Shown here: in pieces, positions 16,738-25,140 of the stretch | Layout: every line of letters starts with the position of its first letter | How positions within the stretch are numbered: the first letter of the stretch is position 1 | DNA from: JAVXGM01 sp036657395 | Lineage (GTDB): Bacteria > Bacillota > Clostridia > Peptostreptococcales > Anaerovoracaceae | Assembly (NCBI GenBank): GCA_036657395.1 | Contig: JAVXGM010000013.1 | Location: forward strand, 1-45,984 | DNA length: 45,984 nt | Reading direction: 5' to 3' | Translations under genes and position numbers: made by a program | Notes under the pieces: model-generated | Told to the model about the DNA's origin: nothing | Database searches by the model: none | What the model saw: the letters and a program-made list of their open reading frames with translations, nothing else

Positions 16738-18687
16738 TTAAAAAGTTTCTTTTATGTTGCCAGTTCTGTAGGCTTCTAAAAGTGCCTTTAGCTGTTCAAC
16801 TTCTTGGCGAAGTTCTTTGGCCTGATCACTGTCTCCAACAAGCATTCTCTTTTGAAGAGTTTCTACAGTTCGAAGGTGAGGATCATGGAATGTTTGAGTC
16901 CCATCATCCCTTAACGGTTCGTATGGTTTGTGCTCGGATAGAGCCATAAATCTAGAATTAAAAATGAATGTATATCCGGCAATTCCTGTTTGCTTTTGGT
17001 AAGCTTTTGAAATACCGCCATCAATAATAATCAGTTTTCCGCTACCACGAATAGGGCTTTCTCCATCTTTGATTTTAACGGGTACGTGGCCATTTAAAAT
17101 ATGACAACTTTTACCATAAAGGCCAAATTCGGCTAAGATTTTTTCACATATTGCTTTATCATGAATCAGCTTGTAGTAAGGCACAGTAAGCTCTTTATGA
17201 GACTTTTTATCAGCAATAAAACATCGTTCAAAAGTGGTCATTTGATCCTTACCAAATAGTGGAGAATTACTTCCTAGCCATAGATACCACATAAGATCAC
17301 CGGAACGACCAGTTTCTTCTGATTCTGCTGGAGTAAAGTATGCCTTTCGAACCTGTTGATCTAAATAGTCCATATATGCTCTACCCTTGTGAGTTGCCCC
17401 GTTGACGGTACATGGTTTAAACTCTCCATCATCAGTCATTGGAATGCATCCATGGTACAGCAAATTGCCATTGACACACTTATACATGGCTCCATGACTG
17501 TATAAGAAGCGAATATGTTTTTGTAATTTTTCGCTTTGCAGGAAAGAAGCCTCAAGAGAATTAAGAACATCTTTCTCTTCCTTAGTTAAAGTATAAGGAT
17601 CCAGAGGGTTTATGGTAGGGAAGTTGTTGTCACGAAGTGTGTACTTAACTCCTTTAAGGGTAATAGTTCCATTTTTATAATCTACTTTATCTAAAAGAAG
17701 CCTATTGTCTAATTTGTATTCAGGATGAGCCTTAATTCGCTGACCCTCTACCTTAAATTGGCAGATAGCAATGGCTTTGTTCATCTTTGCAGCTAAATCT
17801 TCATCAATAGGGTCATATTCATTTTCATCAAGAATTTTAGGTTTGAAATATTCACATGAATCATCAGCATAGACTTTGGAAGCAAAGATAGCAAGAGGGC
17901 GTAGGTTAATCCCATAACCTATTTCCATCATGTCAAAGTTGTTGTAGCTAATATTCATTCGCACTACATTGGTAATGCAAGCCCAGTTTCCTGTGGCAGC
18001 TCCCATCCATACGATATCGTGATTTCCCCACTGGAAGTCCACATCATGGTAATTCATAAGGAAGTCCATAATATCATCAGGGTGAGCACCTCTATCCCAA
18101 ATGTCCCCAATTATATGAAGCCTATCTACAGCAAGACTGTGAATTGCTTCAGTTAGTTCAATAATAAACTTCTCCGCAACACGGCAATCTATAATAGAGT
18201 TGATGATTTGAGAATAGTAATGAGCCTTGTTAGCTGCATCATCAGAATGTAGAAGTTCATCCATACTATAGGCAGAATGAACGGGTAAACGTTTACGAAC
18301 TTTTGATCTTGTGTATTTTGTTGATACGGATTTACAGATATCAACCAAATAATAAATAGTGGTCTTACACCATTTGTCAAAGTTTTTTTCTCTCAATTTG
18401 CTTCGCTTCAATTCGGCTTCGGCATTGTATACAAGAGAAGCTAAATTGTATCGTTGCTCTTCGGTCATTTGGTTGCTAAAAAGCTCATCAATCTTTGAGC
18501 GAATTACACCAGAAGCACTTTTTAACATGTGAATAAATGCTTCGTGCTCTCCATGGATATCACTTAAGAAATATTCTGTGCCTTTTGGAAGAGCCAGTAT
18601 CGCTGTTAAGTTGATAATCTCTGCGGAGGCGGCATCAATGTTTGGGTAATCCTTGGAAAGATGGTGTAGAAATTGCTGATCAATCAT
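16738..18687 (-). CDS. fbp: Fructose-1,6-bisphosphatase class III
   Basis: Gluconeogenic phosphatase of the Firmicutes type, 649 residues. It has metallophosphoesterase motifs LSDIHGEHEAF (about 38-48), GDIWDRGAHPDD and WGNHDIVWMG, which carry the metal-binding D, H, N and GDxxDRG residues, and late motifs NGHVPVK and IIDGGISKAY. The longer frame to 18723 is rejected: AAGGGAG lies seven bases before the ATG at 18687. The gene overlaps the metA stop by eight bases, so it is the last gene of the metY-metA-fbp run, an odd mix of methionine and sugar metabolism. Confidence 0.94.
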   Translation of the reverse strand: MIDQQFLHHLSKDYPNIDAASAEIINLTAILALPKGTEYFLSDIHGEHEAFIHMLKSASGVIRSKIDELFSNQMTEEQRYNLASLVYNAEAELKRSKLREKNFDKWCKTTIYYLVDICKSVSTKYTRSKVRKRLPVHSAYSMDELLHSDDAANKAHYYSQIINSIIDCRVAEKFIIELTEAIHSLAVDRLHIIGDIWDRGAHPDDIMDFLMNYHDVDFQWGNHDIVWMGAATGNWACITNVVRMNISYNNFDMMEIGYGINLRPLAIFASKVYADDSCEYFKPKILDENEYDPIDEDLAAKMNKAIAICQFKVEGQRIKAHPEYKLDNRLLLDKVDYKNGTITLKGVKYTLRDNNFPTINPLDPYTLTKEEKDVLNSLEASFLQSEKLQKHIRFLYSHGAMYKCVNGNLLYHGCIPMTDDGEFKPCTVNGATHKGRAYMDYLDQQVRKAYFTPAESEETGRSGDLMWYLWLGSNSPLFGKDQMTTFERCFIADKKSHKELTVPYYKLIHDKAICEKILAEFGLYGKSCHILNGHVPVKIKDGESPIRGSGKLIIIDGGISKAYQKQTGIAGYTFIFNSRFMALSEHKPYEPLRDDGTQTFHDPHLRTVETLQKRMLVGDSDQAKELRQEVEQLKALLEAYRTGNIKETF

Positions 18688-19618
18688 TTTTGTCTCCCTT
18701 CGTGTTAAGTTTGTCCAAATCAAACGGAGTTCCTTGGTAAACGTAGTAATTTAGCCAATTAGAAAACAGCAAGCTGGCATGGCTTCGCCATCTAAACAAA
18801 ATTTCCTTTTCAGGGTTGTCTTCTTCAAAATAATTTTTAGGCACAGGAGGGTCTAGGCCTTGCTTTACGTCACGGATATATTCACCATAAAGGGTGTTCT
18901 TATCGTATTCCTGGTGGCCTAAAACGAAGATCTGACGACCGTTTTCTGTGGAAATGATATGAGGACCCACTTCATTAGATTCTGCCAGAATTCGAAGCTC
19001 AGGATGTTTTAGTATTTCTTCTTTTCGAATTTCGGTGTGTCTTGAGTGAGGGGCATAAAACAATTCGTCAAAGCCACGAACCATAGGGTTGTGTGCTCGT
19101 ACTACTTTGTGTGGAAATACTCCAAAGACCTTTTTATCTAGAAGGTGCTTGTCAATTCCATAATAATAATGCATTGCAGCTTGTGCTCCCCAGCAAATAA
19201 ACATATTGCTGTATACGTGAGTTTTTGCAAATTCAAATATTTCGCAGAGCTCAGGCCAGTAATCAACTTCTTCAAAAGGCATCTGTTCAATTGGTGCGCC
19301 AGTGAGAATCATTCCATCAAAATAATCTTCCCTAATTTCATCTAAAGTCTTGTAAAAAGAATCCAGGTGAAATTGAGAGGTGTTTCGTGATTCATGGCTG
19401 TCCATACGAATCAAAGTAAGTTCAACTTGAAGAGGACTGTTTGCAAGTACTCTTGCAAGCTGTGTTTCAGTTGCAATTTTTGTAGGCATTAGGTTGACGA
19501 TTACAATTTTTAGTGGACGAATATCCTGTGTCGCCGCCCTGGCCTTGTTGATAATAAATATATTTTCATGTTGCAGTGCTTTTGCAGCTGGTAATTTATT
19601 TGGTATGATTAAAGGCAT
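18680..19618 (-). CDS. metA: Homoserine O-acetyltransferase (MetA type)
   Basis: Activates homoserine for methionine synthesis. 312 residues of the MetA/HTS fold with the catalytic cysteine in FICWGAQAAMHYYYG (C142) and GHQEYD for the second catalytic residue. Residue 111 is Glu (TGAPIEQMPFEEVDYW). In this family Glu at 111 is known to favour acetyl-CoA and Gly succinyl-CoA, so acetyl transfer is expected. That fits the metY gene directly upstream, whose enzyme uses O-acetylhomoserine. GAGGAG precedes the ATG. Confidence 0.94.
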   Translation of the reverse strand: MPLIIPNKLPAAKALQHENIFIINKARAATQDIRPLKIVIVNLMPTKIATETQLARVLANSPLQVELTLIRMDSHESRNTSQFHLDSFYKTLDEIREDYFDGMILTGAPIEQMPFEEVDYWPELCEIFEFAKTHVYSNMFICWGAQAAMHYYYGIDKHLLDKKVFGVFPHKVVRAHNPMVRGFDELFYAPHSRHTEIRKEEILKHPELRILAESNEVGPHIISTENGRQIFVLGHQEYDKNTLYGEYIRDVKQGLDPPVPKNYFEEDNPEKEILFRWRSHASLLFSNWLNYYVYQGTPFDLDKLNTKGDKND

Positions 19619-19638
19619 TTACACTCCTCGTTTCTTGG

Positions 19639-20922
19639 CTATTTTACTTTAGCTAGTGCTTGATCAAAATCGGCTAAAATATCATCTAGTGATTCTAAAC
19701 CAACAGAGACACGAATTAATGAAGGACTAATTCCTGCGGCGATTTGTTCCGCCTCGGAAAGCTGTCTATGAGTGGTACTAGCTGGATGAAGCACAGAAGT
19801 ACGAATGTCGCCTACGTGAACAACAATACTAGTTAAATCTAGGTTTTCCAGTAATTTTTCTCCTGCATCTTTTCCACCTTTAACGCCAAAACAAAGGACA
19901 CCACTGGCACCATCTGGCAAGTATTTTTGTGCCATATGGTATGCTCTATCACCTGCAAGTCCAGGATAAATAACCCAGTCTACCATAGGATGATTTTGAA
20001 GGTGCTTAGCAAGAGCCAAGGCATTGTCACAGTGACGCTCCATACGTAAATGAAGAGTTTGCAATCCCTGATGGGTAAGGTAGGCATTCATAGGTGACAT
20101 TGCACAACCCATATCTCTAATTAAAACAGCACGGAGTCTAAGTGAAAAGGCCATATTTCCAAATTTCTCATAAAATTTAAGTCCGTGATAGCTTTCATCT
20201 GGTTCAGTTAGTCCCGGGAATTTGTCAGAAGCCCCCCAGTCAAAATTTCCACCTTCCACAATGCAACCACCTACGCAGCTAGCGTGGCCATCTGCATATT
20301 TAGTTGTAGATTGGATAACGATATTTGCACCTAATTCTAGTGGTCTACACAGTGCAGGGCTAGCAAGGGTGTTATCTACTATAAGAGGGACACCTAATTC
20401 CTTTGCTACAGCTGAAAATTTTTCAAAGTCAAGTACGGTTAAAGCTGGGTTGCCTAAAGATTCTCCGAAAATAGCCTTGGTATTTGGTTTTCCGTAAGCT
20501 AGAATTTCTTCCTTAGAAAGATCCTGATCAACAAAATCTACGCTTATACCTAAGTTCTTAAGTGTAACTCCAAGTAGATTGTGGCTACCACCATATATGC
20601 TTGCAGCGGATATTACATGATCTCCAGCATTACACAAGTTGAGAAAAGTAATCATAGTGGCTGCTTGTCCAGAAGAAGTAGCTATGCCGCCAGTTCCACC
20701 TTCTAGAAGAGCCATTTTTTCTTCTAAGGCACTTACTGTAGGGCTACCAAGTCTAGTATACATAAAGTTACCGCTGTCAAGATCAAAAAGCTCTGCAACA
20801 TCTGGGGCATTATAATATCTATAAGTAGTATTTTGCACAATTGGTAAAACCTGTGGTTCTCCACTTTTTGCCTTATATGTACCATGGACACAATTTGTTT
20901 CAAATCCTCTTTTATTGCTCAT
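19639..20922 (-). CDS. metY: O-acetylhomoserine sulfhydrylase (homocysteine synthase)
   Basis: PLP enzyme of the Cys/Met metabolism family, 427 residues; makes homocysteine from O-acetylhomoserine and sulfide. The PLP lysine lies in VIQSTTKYADGHA (K208); SSGQAA (about 83-88) and VDNTLASPALCRP are further signatures. The long form with the insert before YHGLKFYEKFG is typical of MetY rather than MetB or MetC. AAGGAG lies close before the ATG. Only 27 bases separate it from the K+ channel gene, so there is no room for a methionine riboswitch here. Confidence 0.95.
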   Translation of the reverse strand: MSNKRGFETNCVHGTYKAKSGEPQVLPIVQNTTYRYYNAPDVAELFDLDSGNFMYTRLGSPTVSALEEKMALLEGGTGGIATSSGQAATMITFLNLCNAGDHVISAASIYGGSHNLLGVTLKNLGISVDFVDQDLSKEEILAYGKPNTKAIFGESLGNPALTVLDFEKFSAVAKELGVPLIVDNTLASPALCRPLELGANIVIQSTTKYADGHASCVGGCIVEGGNFDWGASDKFPGLTEPDESYHGLKFYEKFGNMAFSLRLRAVLIRDMGCAMSPMNAYLTHQGLQTLHLRMERHCDNALALAKHLQNHPMVDWVIYPGLAGDRAYHMAQKYLPDGASGVLCFGVKGGKDAGEKLLENLDLTSIVVHVGDIRTSVLHPASTTHRQLSEAEQIAAGISPSLIRVSVGLESLDDILADFDQALAKVK

Positions 20923-20949
20923 TATTATCTCCTTATTTACTATATTATT

Positions 20950-21363
20950 TTAACGAAAGTGTTTAACATTTCGAGAAATCTCATCCAGTTCTTTTTTCGA
21001 CAGTTGGGATAGATGTTCTAATTTCTCTAAAAACATGGATACTGTTACATTTTTTCGCCGTTCTATAATCTCCATATAGTAGCTGACTACTATGCCAGGA
21101 ATGATTGCTAAAATTAAGATGGCATGGAGGGAAATATAGACGGTGAGAACACGTCCAATTCCGGTGACGGCAGTAAAGTCACCAAACCCAATGCTAGAAA
21201 CAGCCGTAAAGCAATACCATAAACTGTCACCATAAGTATTGATGCCTGGTTCAAAATATTGGATAAACCCGGCAGTAATAAACAAGGCAAAAACAAAAGA
21301 AATCAGTATTTTTGACCCATTGGTTTGCTTTAATATAGACAATAACATTCTTAAATTTTTCAC
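20950..21363 (-). CDS. Two-helix potassium channel
   Basis: 137-residue ion channel subunit of the Ion_trans_2 type. The first membrane helix is at about 19-35, then a pore helix and selectivity filter SSIGFGDF (about 55-62), then the second helix (about 70-93). A charged cytoplasmic tail of about 45 residues follows, rich in K, E and L. There is no RCK domain. The start is GTG with TAGGAGC as ribosome site. It lies between the UPF0210 gene and metY in one close-packed run; no functional link is evident. Confidence 0.88.
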   Translation of the reverse strand: MKNLRMLLSILKQTNGSKILISFVFALFITAGFIQYFEPGINTYGDSLWYCFTAVSSIGFGDFTAVTGIGRVLTVYISLHAILILAIIPGIVVSYYMEIIERRKNVTVSMFLEKLEHLSQLSKKELDEISRNVKHFR

Positions 21364-21378
21364 GATTTGCTCCTAAAT

Positions 21379-22737
21379 TTAGTTCTTCAAACTTTGAAGT
21401 GGGGCAGGGATTCGTCCGCCTCGATTGATCATTTTACTAGGAGACTTAGAGTTGACCCGCATTACAGGTCCATTGCCAAGTAGTCCGCCAAAGTCCAACT
21501 CCTCATTTTCTCCAAGTCCTACAGCAGGGATCACTCTAACAGCCGTAGTTTTAGAATTGACCATGCCAATAGCCGCTTCATCAGCAATAATTGCAGAAAT
21601 CACATCAGCAGGAGTATCTCCAGGAATTATGACCATATCAAGACCTACAGAACAAACTGCAGTCATGGCCTCTAATTTTTCAATAGTTAAGGCACCGCTT
21701 CTAGCAGCACTGATCATTCCAGCGTCTTCACTGACAGGAATAAATGCACCAGAGAGGCCACCAACGTTGGAAGAGGCCATGACACCACCCTTTTTAACAG
21801 CATCGTTTAGCATAGCAAGTGCGGCAGTAGTACCATGGGAGCCACATTGTTCTAATCCGATTTCCTCTAAAATGTAGGCTACAGAATCTCCAATTGCAGG
21901 GGTAGGTGCCAAGGAAAGATCTATGATTCCAAAAGGAACTCCTAATAGTTCAGAGGCTTCAGTACCAACAAGCTGGCCTACACGTGTAATTTTAAATGCT
22001 GTTTTCTTAATTTTATCAGCAACTTCAGTCAAGTTTGCATCAGCAGGCATTTTAGCAAGGGCAGAACGGACAACCCCCGGTCCAGAAACTCCTACGTTAA
22101 TAACGCAATCTGGTTCTCCAGGTCCGTGAAATGCACCAGCCATGAAAGGATTATCTTCAGGTGCATTGCAAAATACAACTAACTTAGCAGCACCGATACA
22201 TTGACGGTCCTGAGTCAGTTCAGCAGTTTCTTTTATTATGCCACCCATAAGCTTTACTGCATCCATATTTATACCAGCCTTTGTAGTTCCTATGTTTACA
22301 GATGAACAAACAAAGTCAGTCTCCGCAAGGGCACGAGGAATAGATTCAATAAGTGCCTTGTCCCCAGGAGAAAACCCCTTATGTACAAGAGCAGAATATC
22401 CACCGATAAAGTTTACGCCTACGTCTTTGGCAACCTTATCTAAAGTTTTGGCATACTCAACAGGGTCTCCACCAGAGGCACCTACAAGCATGGCAATTGG
22501 AGTAACGGCTATACGTTTATTAATAATTGGAATACCGTATTTTTTCTCAATATCTTCTCCGGTTTTTACTAAATCTTTTGCTTTGTTGTATATTTTATTG
22601 TAAACCTTGTGGCAAGATTTTTTAATATCCCCATCGCAACAGTCTAATAGGGAAATTCCCATCGTAATAGTTCGTATGTCTAAGTTTTCTTCTTGAATCA
22701 TGGTGATTGTTTCCATGATGTCGCTCATATTAATCAA
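21379..22737 (-). CDS. UPF0210 (DUF711) family protein
   Basis: 452 residues of the DUF711/PFL family of unknown function; long glycine-rich segments such as NVGVSGPGVVRSAL and SNVGGLSGAFIPVSEDAG are typical. The family start motif ETITMIQEENLDIRTITMGISL is present at about 9-30. The likely start is a TTG at 22737, since GGGAGG lies nine bases before it and 18 before the ATG at 22728. It is paired with an ACT-domain gene 18 bases upstream, a pairing found in many Firmicutes and archaea. Biochemical role not known to me. Confidence 0.9.
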   Translation of the reverse strand: MINMSDIMETITMIQEENLDIRTITMGISLLDCCDGDIKKSCHKVYNKIYNKAKDLVKTGEDIEKKYGIPIINKRIAVTPIAMLVGASGGDPVEYAKTLDKVAKDVGVNFIGGYSALVHKGFSPGDKALIESIPRALAETDFVCSSVNIGTTKAGINMDAVKLMGGIIKETAELTQDRQCIGAAKLVVFCNAPEDNPFMAGAFHGPGEPDCVINVGVSGPGVVRSALAKMPADANLTEVADKIKKTAFKITRVGQLVGTEASELLGVPFGIIDLSLAPTPAIGDSVAYILEEIGLEQCGSHGTTAALAMLNDAVKKGGVMASSNVGGLSGAFIPVSEDAGMISAARSGALTIEKLEAMTAVCSVGLDMVIIPGDTPADVISAIIADEAAIGMVNSKTTAVRVIPAVGLGENEELDFGGLLGNGPVMRVNSKSPSKMINRGGRIPAPLQSLKN

Positions 22738-22755
22738 AGTTTGCTACCTCCCAGC

Positions 22756-23019
22756 TTAAATGCGGTGCATGGAATTGAAAATATCTTCATGCATTACGTG
22801 AATCGTCATGCTAGGTACATTTTCCTCTAGTTTCAATTTAAGTTCTTCTAAGCTACAAGCCATTTTTTCAATGTCGATTAGCATTACCATTGCAAAGTAT
22901 TCTTGCAGGATGGATTGTGTTACTTCAATTACATTTGCATTGGAATCAGCACAGCCAGTACTTACTTTGGCTAAGATGCCTACCATGTCTTTCCCGATTA
23001 CGGTTACTACTGCTCTCAT
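22756..23019 (-). CDS. ACT domain protein, UPF0237 family
   Basis: 87 residues, a single ACT domain: MRAVVTVIGKDMVGILAKVS, then NANVIEVTQSIL and FAMVMLIDI. ACT domains bind small ligands such as amino acids. This family regularly stands next to the UPF0210 gene, so it may be its regulatory partner. GGAGGAAA lies close before the ATG. Confidence 0.92.
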   Translation of the reverse strand: MRAVVTVIGKDMVGILAKVSTGCADSNANVIEVTQSILQEYFAMVMLIDIEKMACSLEELKLKLEENVPSMTIHVMHEDIFNSMHRI

Positions 23020-23059
23020 TATATATTTCCTCCTATAAGTTATTTGTTAAATTAAAACA

Positions 23060-24076
23060 TCATTTTATCACATTATACTCATAGTCTGCAAGGTTTGGGT
23101 CTATTTTATAGGAAATAGTAAGGTGGGGATATTTTTCCCGGAAATAATTTTTATTCGCCCGATTATTTCCCACTAAATTTGAAAAAGATTTAGGGTTAGC
23201 TATTAAAGTTATTTCCTGGAAATCTTTAATAGTTTTAATTATTTCCTCAATATTTTCCCGGGCAATTTCACCCTCTACAAGCTGGCGAAAGGCAGGGTGA
23301 AAATTATTTCCCGAAATTCCGGCACCATCTTTAATCAGGTCGCTGCTTTTTAGTCCAACCCTGATAATATTAATCCCAGCATTGGTAATAATCTTGTACA
23401 TTTCCTTGGTGATTTCAACAGCGGTATCCATGCTTAAAGGCGTGTATTCTTCACTATGGTACATTTCCATAAGCTTAGTATTTTCAATGATGATGGTAGG
23501 GTAGAGGCGGGCAATTTGTGGACGAATTTTTGCTGTTTCTTTTGCTGAATATAAGCAAGTCTTAAGTGAATCACCAGGAAGTCCGATCATTAGCTGAATT
23601 CCAAGTTCGAATCCATAGTCTTTAATAAGCTGTGAAGCTGTATAGACAGCCTTTGCTGAGTGGCCTCGTTCAGAAAGTATAAGAACTTTTTCGTCAAAAG
23701 ACTGGACTCCAAGCTCAATTACGTCCACAGAAAAAGCCTTAAGGTTGTTAAGTATTTCCCGGTCAATATAATCTGGACGAGTAGAGAGGTGAATTTTGTC
23801 TACAATACCTTTGTCCTTGTACTGACGAGCAATCCTCAAATAAAAAGATTGTTCCTCTATTGTAAGCCCAGTAAAGCTACCACCAAAGAAGGCAATTTCA
23901 ATGGTGTCAAGACCTTTTCCTATCAGAGTAGAAAGGTATGTTTCAATTGTATTTACTACATCTTGTTCACTCACAGCAGCCTGCCTAGCTGTAATTGTTT
24001 TCTGATTACAGAAAACGCAGTGGTTAGGACAACCTCGGTGAGGGATGAAGATAGGGATAATCGCATGTTTTTTCAT
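23060..24076 (-). CDS. Radical SAM protein, Elp3-like without acetyltransferase domain
   Basis: 338 residues. The radical SAM cluster motif CPNHCVFC (CxxxCxxC, about 16-23) is close to the N-terminus after IPIFIPHRG. The barrel continues with FFGGSFTG, STRPDYID and VIELGVQSFDEKVL, the pattern of the Elp3/MiaB-like group. The C-terminal GNAT domain of true Elp3 is absent. It begins with an ATGA overlap on the upstream gene, a pairing that may be conserved. The substrate is unknown; RNA modification is a guess from the family. Confidence 0.85.
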   Translation of the reverse strand: MKKHAIIPIFIPHRGCPNHCVFCNQKTITARQAAVSEQDVVNTIETYLSTLIGKGLDTIEIAFFGGSFTGLTIEEQSFYLRIARQYKDKGIVDKIHLSTRPDYIDREILNNLKAFSVDVIELGVQSFDEKVLILSERGHSAKAVYTASQLIKDYGFELGIQLMIGLPGDSLKTCLYSAKETAKIRPQIARLYPTIIIENTKLMEMYHSEEYTPLSMDTAVEITKEMYKIITNAGINIIRVGLKSSDLIKDGAGISGNNFHPAFRQLVEGEIARENIEEIIKTIKDFQEITLIANPKSFSNLVGNNRANKNYFREKYPHLTISYKIDPNLADYEYNVIK

Positions 24077-24729
24077 AATTTTATTTTAACCTCTTCAATA
24101 ATGCTGCCAATATCAGTTAAAGGATATTCTGGAAAGAAGTGTATATCCAGCCCTAGATTTTCAATAAATGTGGAAATTCGCCTATAGTCAGGGTGTGCCT
24201 TTAGATTTCCATTAAACAATATAGTGTTGCCAACCCTTCCTGAAGCTCCTCCCAAAAATCCATATGGAAAACCAGGCAGATCAACATGACCTGGCCTTAT
24301 GAGAAGAATATTTAATTTATTTTGGCAAGCTTTTGCAATGCCTTCATCAGAAGTAATGGCAGAATTCTCATCAATAATGACCATGTTACACTTAGTGTAT
24401 CCCTGGGGTACATTAATCAATTCCATATTCATACTTTGTGCAACCAAAAGAAGTTCCTTATTTGTATAAGAAAGATTATGGATAAAATACTTTCCAGTAG
24501 AGGCAGCATTATAAATAATATTCTTTGGATAGGATTTGCCCAGCAGGGCGGAATTGCCAAAGAATACTAACCCACCTAGCTCCATTTGGCACATGTGTAT
24601 GTCAGGGTGATGGGAAATGTCATTATATGTATGAAGGGATTTTTCCATAAGGATTAAATTATGGCCTTGCTTTTCTAAATAATTGCTTAAGCCCTTGAAT
24701 GCTAGGGCAGATAAATAAATATTACTCAT
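24073..24729 (-). CDS. DUF6873 (GME family)-like protein
   Basis: 218 residues; YLSALAFKGLSNYLEKQG near the start and TSDEGIAKAC, RPGHVDLPGFPYGFLGG and GNTILFNGNLKAHPDY later suggest the DUF6873 family, often found beside a radical SAM gene in Clostridia. Family assignment is from memory and moderate. It is the first gene of the eight-gene minus-strand run. ATG 24729 is chosen over ATG 24738 because the latter lies inside the TATAAT box. No ribosome site is seen, and the start lies seven bases after TATAAT, so the mRNA may be leaderless. Confidence 0.65.
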   Translation of the reverse strand: MSNIYLSALAFKGLSNYLEKQGHNLILMEKSLHTYNDISHHPDIHMCQMELGGLVFFGNSALLGKSYPKNIIYNAASTGKYFIHNLSYTNKELLLVAQSMNMELINVPQGYTKCNMVIIDENSAITSDEGIAKACQNKLNILLIRPGHVDLPGFPYGFLGGASGRVGNTILFNGNLKAHPDYRRISTFIENLGLDIHFFPEYPLTDIGSIIEEVKIKL

Positions 24730-24736
24730 AAAGAAC

Positions 24737-24742
24737 ATTATA
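24737..24742 (-). promoter_or_regulatory. -10 box of the eight-gene minus-strand run
   Basis: TATAAT on the minus strand, seven bases before the ATG at 24729. The -35 region is poor (CTTACG at a 17-base spacing). The predicted transcription start is at or next to the start codon. Confidence 0.45.
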
Positions 24743-24786
24743 CATTATTATGGATATGCCGTAAGTAAAAAGTGAAAAAATATTCC

Positions 24787-24815
24787 TTGACGGGGTAAAA
24801 AAAATAGAGTAAAAT
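24787..24815 (+). promoter_or_regulatory. Sigma-A promoter of the T-box transcript
   Basis: TTGACG at 24787-24792, a 17-base spacer and TAAAAT at 24810-24815. Transcription would start at about 24822, just before the T-box leader. Confidence 0.8.
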
Positions 24816-24821
24816 AACAAA

Positions 24822-25102
24822 CATAAATGCAAAGACCAAAAACAAGTAAGATTGCAGGATCTCAACAGAGAGTTGCCGGTAGGTGAGAGGCACAAGAGAC
24901 AAAGCGATGATGAATACATTTTGCGAGCAGTCCCCCCCAAAGATTGAAAGATCCAGTAGGTTGGAACGGGTTCACCCGTTATAGTGAGCGAGTTTGTAAG
25001 AACTCAGAGAGGCTAAGGTCGTGAGGCTATAGCGAACAGAGGTGGTAACGTGGATTTAATTATGTCTGCCCTCTGAACTATGTTCAGAGGGCAGTTTTTT
25101 TA
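24822..25102 (+). promoter_or_regulatory. T-box riboswitch, probably tyrosine-specific
   Basis: Stem I closes by GCAAAG (24829-24834) with TTTTGC (24919-24924). Inside, AGTA (24845-24848) faces GAA (24912-24914), followed by the triplet TAC (24915-24917) and A: a Tyr specifier. ATTGC pairs with GCGAT above the loop. The T-box core GGTGGTAACGTGG lies at 25041-25053; its TGGT would pair with an acceptor ending in discriminator A, as in tRNA-Tyr. A perfect 13-bp terminator (25066-25078 with 25082-25094) plus T run follows. Uncharged tRNA would allow readthrough into the transporter gene. Confidence 0.92.
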
Positions 25103-25140
25103 TGCTCTTTTAGAAAGGCAAAGAAAGGAAGACAGAAACA

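Noticed and set aside
20923..20949. Search for a SAM or other methionine riboswitch before metY
   Set aside because: Only 27 bases separate metY from the upstream gene, and nothing but the ribosome site is found there.
24931..24937. Run of seven C inside the T-box
   Set aside because: It could be a sequencing error, but it lies outside the conserved T-box parts and does not change the call.
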